DNA of 64,000 nt from Sorangium cellulosum. GTDB taxonomy: Bacteria > Myxococcota_A > Polyangia > Polyangiales > Polyangiaceae. This document shows positions 24,571-33,116 of this stretch, piece by piece. The stretch covers positions 7,888,501-7,952,500 of the forward strand of contig NZ_CP012673.1 of NCBI RefSeq assembly GCF_002950945.1. Direction: 5' to 3'. The position numbers were made by a program, and so were the translations under genes. Within the stretch, counting starts at the first letter, position 1. Every line of letters begins with the position of its first letter. The notes beneath the pieces are model-generated. The model did no database searches and was not told the DNA's origin. It saw only the letters and a program-made list of their open reading frames with translations.

Positions 24571-26337
24571 ATGACCTCCCCCCGCACGCGCGACCTCCTG
24601 GCCCCCGCCGACGGTCCGGCCGAGGTCCTCGCCGAGGTCGCGAGGCGGCGCCGGATCCGCTGCTCGAGGCGACACGCCCGGGAGCTCGTCGCGCGGCACG
24701 CCCACCCCGGCTCGCTGCTCGCCCTGGTCGACGCGGCGCGCTCGCTCGGTCTCTCGGCCACGGCGGGCCAGGGCGCGCTCGACGTGCTCGACGAGGCCGA
24801 GCCGGGCGAGCTCCCCGCCGTCCTCCACTTCGACGCCGGACCCCACGGCGGCTTCGGCCTGCTCGAGGAGGTCACCGCGGCCGGCTACCGGCTCTGGGAC
24901 TCCCGGCAGGGCAGCCGCGCGATCGCGCGGGACGAGCTCGCGGTCATGTGGTCGGGAGTCATTGTTTTCCTTGAGAAATCCGGCGAGGTGGCGGCCGAGC
25001 GCGGCTACCTCGGCCGGCGCGTCCGGGAGCTCCTCTTCGAGCAGTGGCAGCTCCGGCTCGACCTCGCGGGCCCGCGCGCATCGCCGGCCGTACGCGCCGC
25101 GCTCGCCGCCGCGGCGCTCGCCCTCGTCGCGCTCGCGGCGCTGCGCCAGCCCGCGCCGCTCCAGGCGGGCTTCGCGGCGACGGCCGCGCTCGCCGCGGCG
25201 GGCTTCGCCGCCATGTTCGCGGCGCTCGCGTGGACCCCGGCGAGCGGCCCGCCGCCGCTCTGCGGCGCGCGCGGGGGCGCCGGCTGCGAGAGCGTGCTCC
25301 TGTCCGAGTACGCCGCGATCGCCGGGGTGCCCCTGTCCGGGCTCGGGCTCGCGTTCTTCGGCGCCATCCTGCTCGGGCTCGCCGCCGCCGCGCTCTCCGC
25401 GAGCGCCGCGCCGCTCTGGACCGCCGGGGCGTCGCTCTGCCTCGCCCTGCCCGCCTCGGCGGCGCTCGTCGCGCTGCAGGTGCGCGGGAGGCACGCCTGC
25501 GCGCTCTGCATGACCGCCCACGGCGCGACGGCCGCGGGCGCCGCGGCCTTCGTGTGGCTCGCGCTCTCGGGGGCGCTGCCGGCGCCGCCGGCCCGCGACA
25601 TCGCGGCGGCGGCCCTGGCGCAGGCGCTGTTCTTCGGGCTGCTCCTCTCGTCGACGGTGCCCCACGTCGCCCACGCGGCCGATCTCGACGGGCTCCGGCG
25701 GAGGTTCCGCCGCCTCGCCGGCTCTCCCCTCGCCTCGCTGGCGGCGCTCGCGGCCGAGCCGCGCCTGCCGGTCGACGGCGCCGCCGCGGGGGTGCTCCTC
25801 GGGGACGCGAGCGCCCCCCACGCCGTCGTGATGCTGGCGCACCCCTCTTGCCATCTCTGCGGCCCCGCCCTCGACGAGCTGGAGGCCCTGGTCGAGCGCC
25901 ACCCCGACCTCGTGCGCGCCCACGTCGGCGTCGCCCCGCGCGATCCGGAGGATCCGGCCGACCGCGCGCTCTGCGAGGCGCTCGCGGCGGTCGGGCTGGC
26001 CTACGGCGGCGCGGCGCTGCTCGCGGCGCTCCGCGCCGCCAAGCGGGACCTCCCGCGGCTGCTGAGCGGCGACCCCGCCGCGGCGCTGGGCGGCGAGCTC
26101 GGCCTGGATGCGGCGGAGATCGCGCGGGCCAGGGCCGGGGCGCTCGCGCTCGTCGCGGGCGCCGCCGCCCTCAAGGACCGGTACGCCGACGGTTTCCCGG
26201 CGGTCTTCTTCGACGGCCGGCGCTGCGAGGCGCCGCTGCGCCACGTGGGCGCCTGGTGCGCCCGGCCGGCGCTGCTCGAGGAGCTCCCGCCGGCGCTGGG
26301 CGAGCTGGAGGAAAGCGTGAAGGAGGACGCACCATGA
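24571..26337 (+). CDS. Fusion of catalytically degenerate C39-like, VKOR and thioredoxin-like domains
   Basis: 588 residues from ATG 24571. Residues 25-137 align with a C39 peptidase domain (LLALVDAARSLGLSATAG, LPAVLHFDAG, WDSRQGSRAI, MWSGVIVFLE; compare the intact exporter at 30193-32472) but the DCGPACL segment with the catalytic Cys is missing; H92 and D110 may mark the old His and Asp. Residues 173-365 form a VKOR domain with several membrane segments, loop cysteines C231 and C239 and the redox CALC at 310-313. Residues about 400-560 are thioredoxin-like with CHLC at 427-430. VKOR plus thioredoxin makes protein disulfides, and the dead C39 domain probably binds the Gly-Gly leader. The gene ends in an ATGA overlap with the ATP-grasp gene. 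Confidence 0.82.
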   Translation: MTSPRTRDLLAPADGPAEVLAEVARRRRIRCSRRHARELVARHAHPGSLLALVDAARSLGLSATAGQGALDVLDEAEPGELPAVLHFDAGPHGGFGLLEEVTAAGYRLWDSRQGSRAIARDELAVMWSGVIVFLEKSGEVAAERGYLGRRVRELLFEQWQLRLDLAGPRASPAVRAALAAAALALVALAALRQPAPLQAGFAATAALAAAGFAAMFAALAWTPASGPPPLCGARGGAGCESVLLSEYAAIAGVPLSGLGLAFFGAILLGLAAAALSASAAPLWTAGASLCLALPASAALVALQVRGRHACALCMTAHGATAAGAAAFVWLALSGALPAPPARDIAAAALAQALFFGLLLSSTVPHVAHAADLDGLRRRFRRLAGSPLASLAALAAEPRLPVDGAAAGVLLGDASAPHAVVMLAHPSCHLCGPALDELEALVERHPDLVRAHVGVAPRDPEDPADRALCEALAAVGLAYGGAALLAALRAAKRDLPRLLSGDPAAALGGELGLDAAEIARARAGALALVAGAAALKDRYADGFPAVFFDGRRCEAPLRHVGAWCARPALLEELPPALGELEESVKEDAP

Positions 26338-27278
26338 GCAGGTATCGCGGAAGAGGGCCCGTGATCGTCGTCGGCTCGCCGGACGACGATCACGTCGAGG
26401 CCGTGGCGAGGCGGCTCGGCGACGAGGGCGTGGAGGCGGTCGTGCTCGACACGCTGTCTTTCCCGGAGCGGACGCGGATCTCGCTCGGCGACGACCTCGC
26501 CGACGTCGTCGCCGACGGGCGCTCGATCGGCCGCCCTGGAGCCGTCTACCTGCGCGGCATGTACACTCACCCCCTCGCGTTCGGCGTCGGCGCGCGCGAG
26601 GCGATGGAGCACGACTGGCTGGCGACGCTCACCGCGTTCCGGGAGAAGGCGGCGATGCTGCGGGGCCTGCTCTCGCGCTGGGAGGAGGCGGGCGTGCCCC
26701 TCTACAACCCGCCCTCGTCCGAGTGGCGCTGCGTCAAGCCGATGCAGCTCGCGGCGCTCAAGGCGGCGGGCCTCCCCGTCCCCGAGACGCTCTGGACCAA
26801 CGACCCCGAGGCCGTCCGGCGCTTCGCCGCAGGGCGGCGGATCGCCTACAAGCCTGTCCTCGGCGGCGCCGCCACGCGCGAGATCGGGCCGGAGGACCTG
26901 ACCGACGAGCGGCTCGCCGCGCTCGAGGCGTCGCCGGTCACGTTCCAGGAGCTCCTCCCGGGCGAGGACATCCGCGTCTACGTGCTCGACGGCGAGGTCA
27001 TCGAGAGCCTGCGCATCGCCACGAGCGCGCTCGATTACCGCCAGAACGAGGAGGAGATCGCGCGGATCGACCTCCCGCCCGAGGTCGAGCGGCAGTGCCT
27101 CGCGGCGGCCCGGGTGCTCGGCCTGCGGTGGACGGGCATGGACCTGAAGCGCGACGCGCGCGGGACGCTCCGCATCCTGGAACTCAACGACTCGGCGATG
27201 TTCCTCGGCTTCGACGCGCGCGCGGGGACCGACATCCTCGGGCGCTTCGCGAGCGCGCTCGCTCGAGCGGCGCGTTAG
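26334..27278 (+). CDS. ATP-grasp enzyme, probable peptide-modifying ligase
   Basis: 314 residues; the ATG overlaps the stop of the VKOR fusion and is preceded by AAGGAGG. It follows the ATP-grasp plan: N-terminal alpha/beta domain (PVIVVGSPDDDHVEAVARRL), then SEWRCVKPMQLAALKAAGLP with the entry to the grasp fold, RRIAYKPVLGGAATREIG (ATP-binding Lys and Gly-rich loop), FQELLPGEDIRVYVLDGEV and a C-terminal metal site GMDLKRDARGTLRILELNDS (D and E-x-N). This arrangement resembles the MvdD-type and RimK-type ligases used for graspetides and peptide tailoring. The likely substrate is the Cys-rich precursor two genes upstream, though no cluster of acidic and Thr/Ser acceptor repeats typical of known graspetides is seen. 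Confidence 0.82.
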   Translation: MSRYRGRGPVIVVGSPDDDHVEAVARRLGDEGVEAVVLDTLSFPERTRISLGDDLADVVADGRSIGRPGAVYLRGMYTHPLAFGVGAREAMEHDWLATLTAFREKAAMLRGLLSRWEEAGVPLYNPPSSEWRCVKPMQLAALKAAGLPVPETLWTNDPEAVRRFAAGRRIAYKPVLGGAATREIGPEDLTDERLAALEASPVTFQELLPGEDIRVYVLDGEVIESLRIATSALDYRQNEEEIARIDLPPEVERQCLAAARVLGLRWTGMDLKRDARGTLRILELNDSAMFLGFDARAGTDILGRFASALARAAR

Positions 27279-27499
27279 CGCCGCGCCGCCGAAGGTCGAA
27301 CTCGTAGGATGGAAGCCGTTGCTCTACGAGACGCCGTGGCGCAGCTCACCTGCGTGGAGGCCTCGTGAGGAGGACCTCGGGCTGAGGCGAGAGCGGCGCC
27401 CGACGCGGCTCGGTCGCCCCTTGACAAGATGCCGTTCATCGCGCCTGCTGGCGTGAGCCCTCGCCGTCCTCAGGGGTGGGTGGCGGGGACGAAAAGTGC

Positions 27500-29959
27500 A
27501 TGAGCACCGGTCTGGATCTCCTTGCAACACTCCACGGTATCGTGGAGGAAGCTGTGGCCAGCCTGCCCCACGCGCAGCGCGGGAGCCTGCTGACCCGAGA
27601 CGGGGAGCGGCTGGTCCACAGGGCTTCTATCGGTCTCGACGGCCTGCTCGCGAGCTCGCCGCAGGTCCTCGTCGATGCGGGGCCGGCCAGCGCGCTCTCA
27701 ACGCTTGAATCTGCGGACAGCGCTCGAGTCACGGCGGCCGCCGCGTGGTACCGAGCGCACCTGCCGGGCGCGTCAGCGCTGCATCTCGTGCCCGCGGGAG
27801 CGGTCGTGGTCCTCACCCCGGTGCGTGTGCAAGGACAGACGATCGGCGTGCTCGCCGTCGAGCAGCCGGACGGGCAGGTGCCTTCCGGCGAGCGCCGGGC
27901 GCGGCTCCTCTCGCTGGCCAACAGCGCCGCCACGGCGCTGGAGCGGCGAGAGCTCTACAACGACAAGGCCCAGTCGGCCCAGGAGGTGCGCGTGCTCGAG
28001 GCGGTGCTGAGCGCCGTGGCCGCGCGGACCAGCCCGCATGAGCTCGTCGAGATGATCTCGAAGGGCATCAAGAGCGTGCAGCTCAGGCCGCAGTGGGGCT
28101 CCGTGCACCTCGTCCTGCTGAGCGACGCTCCCCGCGGGGGCTCCTCCTCGCGCGGCGGCGCCACGGACCGCGAGATCCGCGTCTACCACCTCCCGCGACG
28201 ACCGCCGGTGGCGTACTGGAACAACATCCGTGACGGCGCCCTCGTCGCAGGGCGCAGCCTCGGCATCAACGTGGACGTCCGCACGGCCAGCACCAGCGCC
28301 GGCGGCGACGTCGACCAGCGCGAGTTCCTCGACGAGGGCATCGACCGGCGCGTGCACGGCATCGTCGTGGCGCCGATCAACCCGGAGATCCTCGAGCCGG
28401 CGATCCGGCGCGCGACGACGGCCGGGATCCCGGTGGTCACGGTCGATACGCCGCCCGTCAACGACAGCAGCGCTACAGCCTACATCGGCACCGACAACGT
28501 GGCGGCGGGGCGGCTCGCCGGGCAGCTGATGGCGCGGCTGCTCCCGCACGGAGGCAAGATCGGTGTGCAGGCGTTCTCGGTCGGCTCCATCAACTGCATG
28601 GAGCGCATCGAGGGGTTCCGCGCGGCGGTCTCCGGCACGTCCCTCGACGTGCAGCCGCCGGCCGAGGACCTGTACAACCTGTCGGAAGCGCTGCGGCTCT
28701 CCCGGGAGGCCGTGGAGGCGGGAGGCATCGCCGGCGCCTTCGGCGTCTGCGCCGCGAACGGCCCGTTCTGGGGTGTGGCCGCCAGGGCGCTGGGACGGGA
28801 CGGGAAGCTCAAGATCGTCACCTTCGATCTGCTCAATGACACGATCGCGATGCTCAGGGAGGGCACCATCCACGCGGCCATTGTCCAGCGCGAGCACGAC
28901 GCGGGCTATCGCGCGGTGCAGTTGCTCCACGACATGGTGTTGAACGGCGTCGAGGCGGCCCTGGCCGGGCTGCCGGCGCGCGTGGTGGCCGGGAGAGAGT
29001 CCACGCTGCGCTTCATTGACACCGGGGTCGACGTCGTGACCCTCGAGCGCACGCCCTGGTCTCTCGCTCTCTCCGATTACCTGACCCTGGACGCGACCCG
29101 CAAGGCGACGACGCGGCGGCGCCGGCTGGCCCAGGCCGGCCGCCCGATCGAGCTCCTCGTTGCCGGCTTGAACGCGGGGGAGGAGGGCTTCCGCGAGGAG
29201 CGCGCCCCCCTCGACGCGGGGTCGCTGGTCGGACGGGTGCTGAGCACTGCCGGCTCGATCATCGTCGACACGCACTCGGGCGAGCTCCACAACGCGCCCG
29301 ATGTCGTCGAGGCGCGCGGGAGGGGGGTGCACACCCTGGTCGGCGTGCCGCTCTTCGCGGGCGGGACCGCCTTCGGCGTCATCGTCCTGGAGAGCGAGCG
29401 CCGCGCGGCGTGCTCGCTCGAGGAGCTCGCGTTGCTCGAGCGTGTCGCCGACACGATGGGCGTGGCGATCGAGAACGCAGAGCTCGTCCACCGGATCACC
29501 GAGCGGACCCACGAGCTCGAGCAGGCGAACCGGCACCAGGAGTCGCTGCTCGACACGATCCGCGAGCTCTCCAGCCCGGTCGTGCCCATCGCGCGGAGCA
29601 TCCTCGTGATGCCGATCGTCGGGACGATGGACGCGCAGCGGTCCGGCCGCTTCATCGAGTCGATGCTGCAAGACATCACCGAGCGCCACGCGCGCGTGGT
29701 GCTGGTCGACGTCACGGGGATGGCCGTCGTCGACGCCGCCTCGGCGGAGCACCTGATGCGGGCGGCGCGGGCGGCGCGGCTGCTCGGCGCCGAGGTCGTG
29801 CTCGTCGGCATCACGCCGGCGGCGGCGCGGCTGATGGTGGAGCAGGGCGTGGACCTCGGGAGCGTCGTCACCCGCTCGACCCTGGAGCTCGGGTTCGCCT
29901 ACGCGCTGTCGAAGACAGGCGGCCAGATCACCTACCGCGCCGCACCTGGACCGCGGTGA
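27500..29959 (+). CDS. Cytoplasmic GAF / sugar-binding-protein / GAF / STAS multidomain sensor
   Basis: 819 residues from ATG 27500, no signal peptide or membrane segment. Residues about 1-155 are a GAF domain (GSLLTRDGERLVHRASIGLD, IGVLAVEQPDGQ). Residues about 200-500 form a type-I periplasmic-binding fold of the ribose/LacI group (VHGIVVAPINPEILEPAIRR, GIPVVTVDTPPVNDSS, YIGTDNVAAGRLAGQLM, GFRAAVSG, GAFGVCAANGPFWGVAA). A second GAF domain follows (TLVGVPLFAGGTAFGVIVLE) and an RsbR-type STAS domain at the end (ILVMPIVGTMDAQRSGRFIE, VVLVDVTGMAVVDAASAEH). RsbR-like STAS domains form stressosomes. The protein may pass a small-molecule signal to a STAS partner. No close operon partner; it lies between the RiPP genes and the exporter. 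Confidence 0.85.
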   Translation: MSTGLDLLATLHGIVEEAVASLPHAQRGSLLTRDGERLVHRASIGLDGLLASSPQVLVDAGPASALSTLESADSARVTAAAAWYRAHLPGASALHLVPAGAVVVLTPVRVQGQTIGVLAVEQPDGQVPSGERRARLLSLANSAATALERRELYNDKAQSAQEVRVLEAVLSAVAARTSPHELVEMISKGIKSVQLRPQWGSVHLVLLSDAPRGGSSSRGGATDREIRVYHLPRRPPVAYWNNIRDGALVAGRSLGINVDVRTASTSAGGDVDQREFLDEGIDRRVHGIVVAPINPEILEPAIRRATTAGIPVVTVDTPPVNDSSATAYIGTDNVAAGRLAGQLMARLLPHGGKIGVQAFSVGSINCMERIEGFRAAVSGTSLDVQPPAEDLYNLSEALRLSREAVEAGGIAGAFGVCAANGPFWGVAARALGRDGKLKIVTFDLLNDTIAMLREGTIHAAIVQREHDAGYRAVQLLHDMVLNGVEAALAGLPARVVAGRESTLRFIDTGVDVVTLERTPWSLALSDYLTLDATRKATTRRRRLAQAGRPIELLVAGLNAGEEGFREERAPLDAGSLVGRVLSTAGSIIVDTHSGELHNAPDVVEARGRGVHTLVGVPLFAGGTAFGVIVLESERRAACSLEELALLERVADTMGVAIENAELVHRITERTHELEQANRHQESLLDTIRELSSPVVPIARSILVMPIVGTMDAQRSGRFIESMLQDITERHARVVLVDVTGMAVVDAASAEHLMRAARAARLLGAEVVLVGITPAAARLMVEQGVDLGSVVTRSTLELGFAYALSKTGGQITYRAAPGPR

Positions 29960-30028
29960 ACGCGGCGCCTGCATGCCGCTCGACGGCGCACGGGCGCGGA
30001 CAGGGGCGGGCGGCGAAGTACTGAAGTA

Positions 30029-30196
30029 CTAGCCGAACAGCGGCGCCAGCACCGTGGCGCCGGCGGCGGCCGCCAGGGCGGCGAGCACGACGGCGAGGAT
30101 CACCGTCGCCGCGAGCATGCCGCGGCCCTTGCGCGCCACGATCGCGCGCACCTCCGGGGTCAGCACGAGATCTTCGTCGCGCTCCGGATCCATCAT
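30029..30196 (-). CDS. Small single-pass membrane protein coupled to the C39 exporter
   Basis: 55 residues beginning MMDPERDEDLVLTPEVRAIV, with a 25-residue C-terminal hydrophobic helix (LAATVILAVVLAALAAAAGA) ending near the C-terminus. The ATG overlaps the exporter stop as ATGA, so it is translated with it. A cytosolic acidic N-terminus and a membrane C-terminus would suit an accessory or stabilising subunit of the exporter. I do not recognise a family, and the reading frame is short, so the gene is supported mainly by the coupling and the helix. Confidence 0.6.
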   Translation of the reverse strand: MMDPERDEDLVLTPEVRAIVARKGRGMLAATVILAVVLAALAAAAGATVLAPLFG

Positions 30197-32472
30197 TCCT
30201 CGATCTGGTTCTCGACGAGCGCGCGGTACCGCCCCCCGTCGAGCGCGACCAGCTCCTCGTGGGTGCCCTGCTCGACGGCGCGCCCCCGCTCCAGCACCAC
30301 GATGTGGTCGGCCCTGCGCACCGTCGAGAGGCGGTGGGCGATGACCACGAGCGTGCGGCCGGCCGCCTCGCGCTGGATCGCCTCGGTGATGGCGCGCTCG
30401 TTCTCGGCGTCGAGGTGGCTCGTCGCCTCGTCCAGGAAGAGCACGCGCGGATCGCGGTAGATCGCCCGGGCGAGCTGGAGGCGCTGCTCCTCGCCGCCGG
30501 AGAGGCGGATGCCCGTCTCGCCGATCCTCGTCGCGAGGCCGTTCGGCAGCGCGAGCAGGTCGTCGAGCCGGGCGGTCCGCGCGGCGTGGACGAGGCGCGC
30601 CTCGTCGGGCTCGGGGTCGCCGAGCGCGATGTTCTCGGCGAGTGTGCCGTCGAAGACGTCGGTCTTTTGGAAGACGTACGCCACCGCGCGGCGGAGGCGC
30701 GCGGGCGGGATCGCCTCGATCGGCTGGTCGTCGTAGAAGATCCGGCCCTGCTCCGCCCGGTAGAGCCCGAACAGGACATGGGCGAGGGTCGTCTTGCCCG
30801 CGCCGGAGCGGCCCACGATCGCGGTCATGCGCCCCGCCGGGATGGTGAAGCTCACCCCGTCGAGGGTCGGCGGGTCGTTCGGCGAGCCATAACGAAACGT
30901 CACCCCCTCCAGGCGGATCTCGGGCGCGCGCGCGAACGCCGGCGGGGGCAGCGCCCGCGCCGGCGCCGCGGCGCGATGGCCGCCGCCCTCGCGGGCGACG
31001 CCGTCGTCGGCCGCGCCGGCGCCGCCGTCCTCGAGCGCCTCGGGCTCGGCCTCGTAGACGACCTCGACCCGCCGCAGCGACACCACGACGTCCTGCAGCT
31101 CGTGCACGAACAGGACGAGGCTCTGCATCGGCGACATGATCAGGCCGAGCACGGCGAGCGTGGCCATCATCTGCCCAAGGGTCAGCGCCCCCGCGAGCAC
31201 GAGCTCGGCCTCGTAGAGCAGGATGCCGAGGTACATCGCCTGGCTCACGAGCATCGCGCCGCCCTGGTGGAGGGTGTCGAAGCGCCAGATGCGGCGGCTC
31301 GCGGCGAAATCGCCCGCCTGGAGCCGCTCCCACGCCGCCCGCGCCTGCCGCTCCGCGCCGCAGGCCTTGAGCGTCTGGATGCCGCCGAGCATCTGCATCT
31401 CGAGCCGCGCCGCGTGGGCGCTGTAGCGGAACCGATCGTGGTCGAGCCGCGTCCGCTGCGGCAGCAAGAAGAGCGTCCAGGCGGCGTACAGGGCGGCGCC
31501 GCCGAGGAAGATCGCGAAGACGCCGGGATCGTAGGTGAAGAGCAGCGCGCCGTAGCCGACCAGCATCACCAGATCGAGGAGCGCGGACGAGGACGCCCCC
31601 TGGAGGACGCGGCGGATCCGCTGGTGATCCTCGATGCGCTTCAGGATGTCGCCGCGGTGCCGGTGGGCGAAGAACGCGATCGGGAGCGAGAGGAGCTGCT
31701 TCCAGAAGGCGGTCAGGAGCAGGACGGAGTAGCCGCTCGACAGGAGGAACAGGGCGGCGCCGCGGATCATGGTGAGCGCGATCTGCGCGGCGAGCAGGAC
31801 CGCGAGGCCGCCGCCGATCGCGGCGAGCAGGCTCGTGTCGCGGTGGCCGAGCGCCTTGTCGACGAGCCCCTGGAGCAGGAACGGCTGGGCGAGCCCGAGG
31901 AGCTGGAGCAGGAGCGTGGCGATCAGGATCTGCGCGACGAGGGCGCGGTAGCGGCGCATGCCGCCGAGGAACCGCCGGAGCGCGCTCTGCCGGCGCGGCG
32001 CGGGCCCCTCGGGCGCCTTCCCCCGGAAGACGTCCTCCGTGGGCTCTAGGAGCAGCAGGATCCCGCTCCAGTGGCTCGGGAGCTCCTCACGCGGGATCCG
32101 CCGCAGCCCCAGCGCGGGATCGCCCACGATCACCTCCCGGGGCCTCACCGCGTAGAGGACGACGAAGTGGTTGCCGTCCCAGTGCGCGATGGCCGGGAGC
32201 ATCCCGCCCTCCTCGTCCTCGAGGTCGCCCGGGTCCTCGACGAGCACGCCCCGCGCGCGGTAGCCGAGGCGCGCCGCGGCCTCGGTGAGGTCGAGCAGCG
32301 ACGTCCCGGAGGCCCGCACGTGGGACAGCTCGCGCAGCGTCGAGAGCGCGTGCTTCGCGCCGTGGTAGGCGGAGATCATCTCGAGGCACGCGGGCCCGCA
32401 GTCGGACTCCTCGAGCTGCCTCCGGATGGGATACCGCCGGAACGGGAGCAGCCCGAAGTGGCGCACCCGCAC
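30193..32472 (-). CDS. Peptidase-containing ABC exporter (C39 peptidase, membrane domain, ATPase)
   Basis: 759 residues from GTG 32472. The C39 peptidase (12-140) keeps its catalytic residues: C25 in EESDCGPACL, H102 in WDGNHFVVLY and D118 in VGDPALG. The membrane domain (about 170-460) has six predicted helices with PFLLQGLVDKALGHRDTS. The ATPase has Walker A IVGRSGAGKTTLAHV, signature LSGGEEQRLQLARAI, Walker B VLFLDEATSHLD and H-loop VIAHRLSTVR. These proteins cut double-Gly leaders and export the core peptide, as in class II bacteriocin and some RiPP systems. The nearest Gly-Gly precursor is at 24311-24475, on the opposite strand. No HlyD-type adaptor or outer-membrane channel lies nearby. 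Confidence 0.93.
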   Translation of the reverse strand: MRVRHFGLLPFRRYPIRRQLEESDCGPACLEMISAYHGAKHALSTLRELSHVRASGTSLLDLTEAAARLGYRARGVLVEDPGDLEDEEGGMLPAIAHWDGNHFVVLYAVRPREVIVGDPALGLRRIPREELPSHWSGILLLLEPTEDVFRGKAPEGPAPRRQSALRRFLGGMRRYRALVAQILIATLLLQLLGLAQPFLLQGLVDKALGHRDTSLLAAIGGGLAVLLAAQIALTMIRGAALFLLSSGYSVLLLTAFWKQLLSLPIAFFAHRHRGDILKRIEDHQRIRRVLQGASSSALLDLVMLVGYGALLFTYDPGVFAIFLGGAALYAAWTLFLLPQRTRLDHDRFRYSAHAARLEMQMLGGIQTLKACGAERQARAAWERLQAGDFAASRRIWRFDTLHQGGAMLVSQAMYLGILLYEAELVLAGALTLGQMMATLAVLGLIMSPMQSLVLFVHELQDVVVSLRRVEVVYEAEPEALEDGGAGAADDGVAREGGGHRAAAPARALPPPAFARAPEIRLEGVTFRYGSPNDPPTLDGVSFTIPAGRMTAIVGRSGAGKTTLAHVLFGLYRAEQGRIFYDDQPIEAIPPARLRRAVAYVFQKTDVFDGTLAENIALGDPEPDEARLVHAARTARLDDLLALPNGLATRIGETGIRLSGGEEQRLQLARAIYRDPRVLFLDEATSHLDAENERAITEAIQREAAGRTLVVIAHRLSTVRRADHIVVLERGRAVEQGTHEELVALDGGRYRALVENQIEE

Positions 32473-32666
32473 CGGATATCATGGGAGATCGGGCGATTCC
32501 AGCGCCGCGCGGCGCACCGGGCCGCCGCGTGGATGCCGGCGCTCGAGGTCCTGAAGGGACGATCGCGCCGCGGCGCGATCGTCGCGCCGGTGCCCTGCGG
32601 TGTCCCCCCGGACAGGAGGAAGTCAGTCATGAGGCCGACGCGAAGGGTGCCTTGCCCTGAGGCGTG

Positions 32667-33098
32667 TCACCGCGGGACCGGCTCGGACGGCCAGCGCACC
32701 AGCGCATCGCCCTCGAGATCGAGCAAGGCATCCTCGACCTTGCCCGGCCCAATCGCCCGCGCGCGCTCGACAATCTTGTGTCTCCAGGGATCGACGGCCG
32801 CCATCATGAAAAATGTCGAAATTAGATCGGCCTGCTCCCCGAGCTCGCGGATCTCGCCGCTCCCCGAGGTGGGGACGACGATATCGCGCTCGCCGGCCGC
32901 GATGCGCTTCGCCGCGCGCTGCAGTCGAGAACAGGCGGCGGCAGCGACGTGCCGATACATCACCGGGCGGCGCGCAAAGCTCCACGGCTGACGGATGCCT
33001 ATCTGTCCGTTTCTCTGCTCCGCCCAACGTCCAGGCGATAAGCGGCGGACGAAGCCCGCTTCGACGACGGCCGCTGCCGGCAATAAATATATGAACAT
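32667..33098 (-). pseudogene. Gene debris containing a displaced HAMP fragment
   Basis: A 143-codon open frame whose middle reads RAAKRIAAGERDIVVPTSGS, then GEIRELGE. It duplicates the HAMP linker of the histidine kinase at 38661-40199. At DNA level 32839-32919 matches 39364-39444 with only about four differences in 81 bases, while flanking sequence is unrelated. The last 50 codons (VDPWRHKIVERARAIGPGKV, EDALLDLEGDALVRW) look protein-like but belong to no family I know. No membrane, HisKA or ATPase region is present. It is read as a chimera left by recombination rather than a functional gene, although translation is not excluded. Confidence 0.6.
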
Positions 33099-33116
33099 TT
33101 ACAAAACATTTACAAA
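33095..33116. repeat. Perfect tandem 11-bp AT-rich repeat
   Basis: ACATTTACAAA occurs twice head to tail inside an AT-rich island (33081-33119) that contrasts sharply with the surrounding GC-rich DNA. It could be a regulator site or the scar of an insertion; nothing in the sequence decides. Confidence 0.7.
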
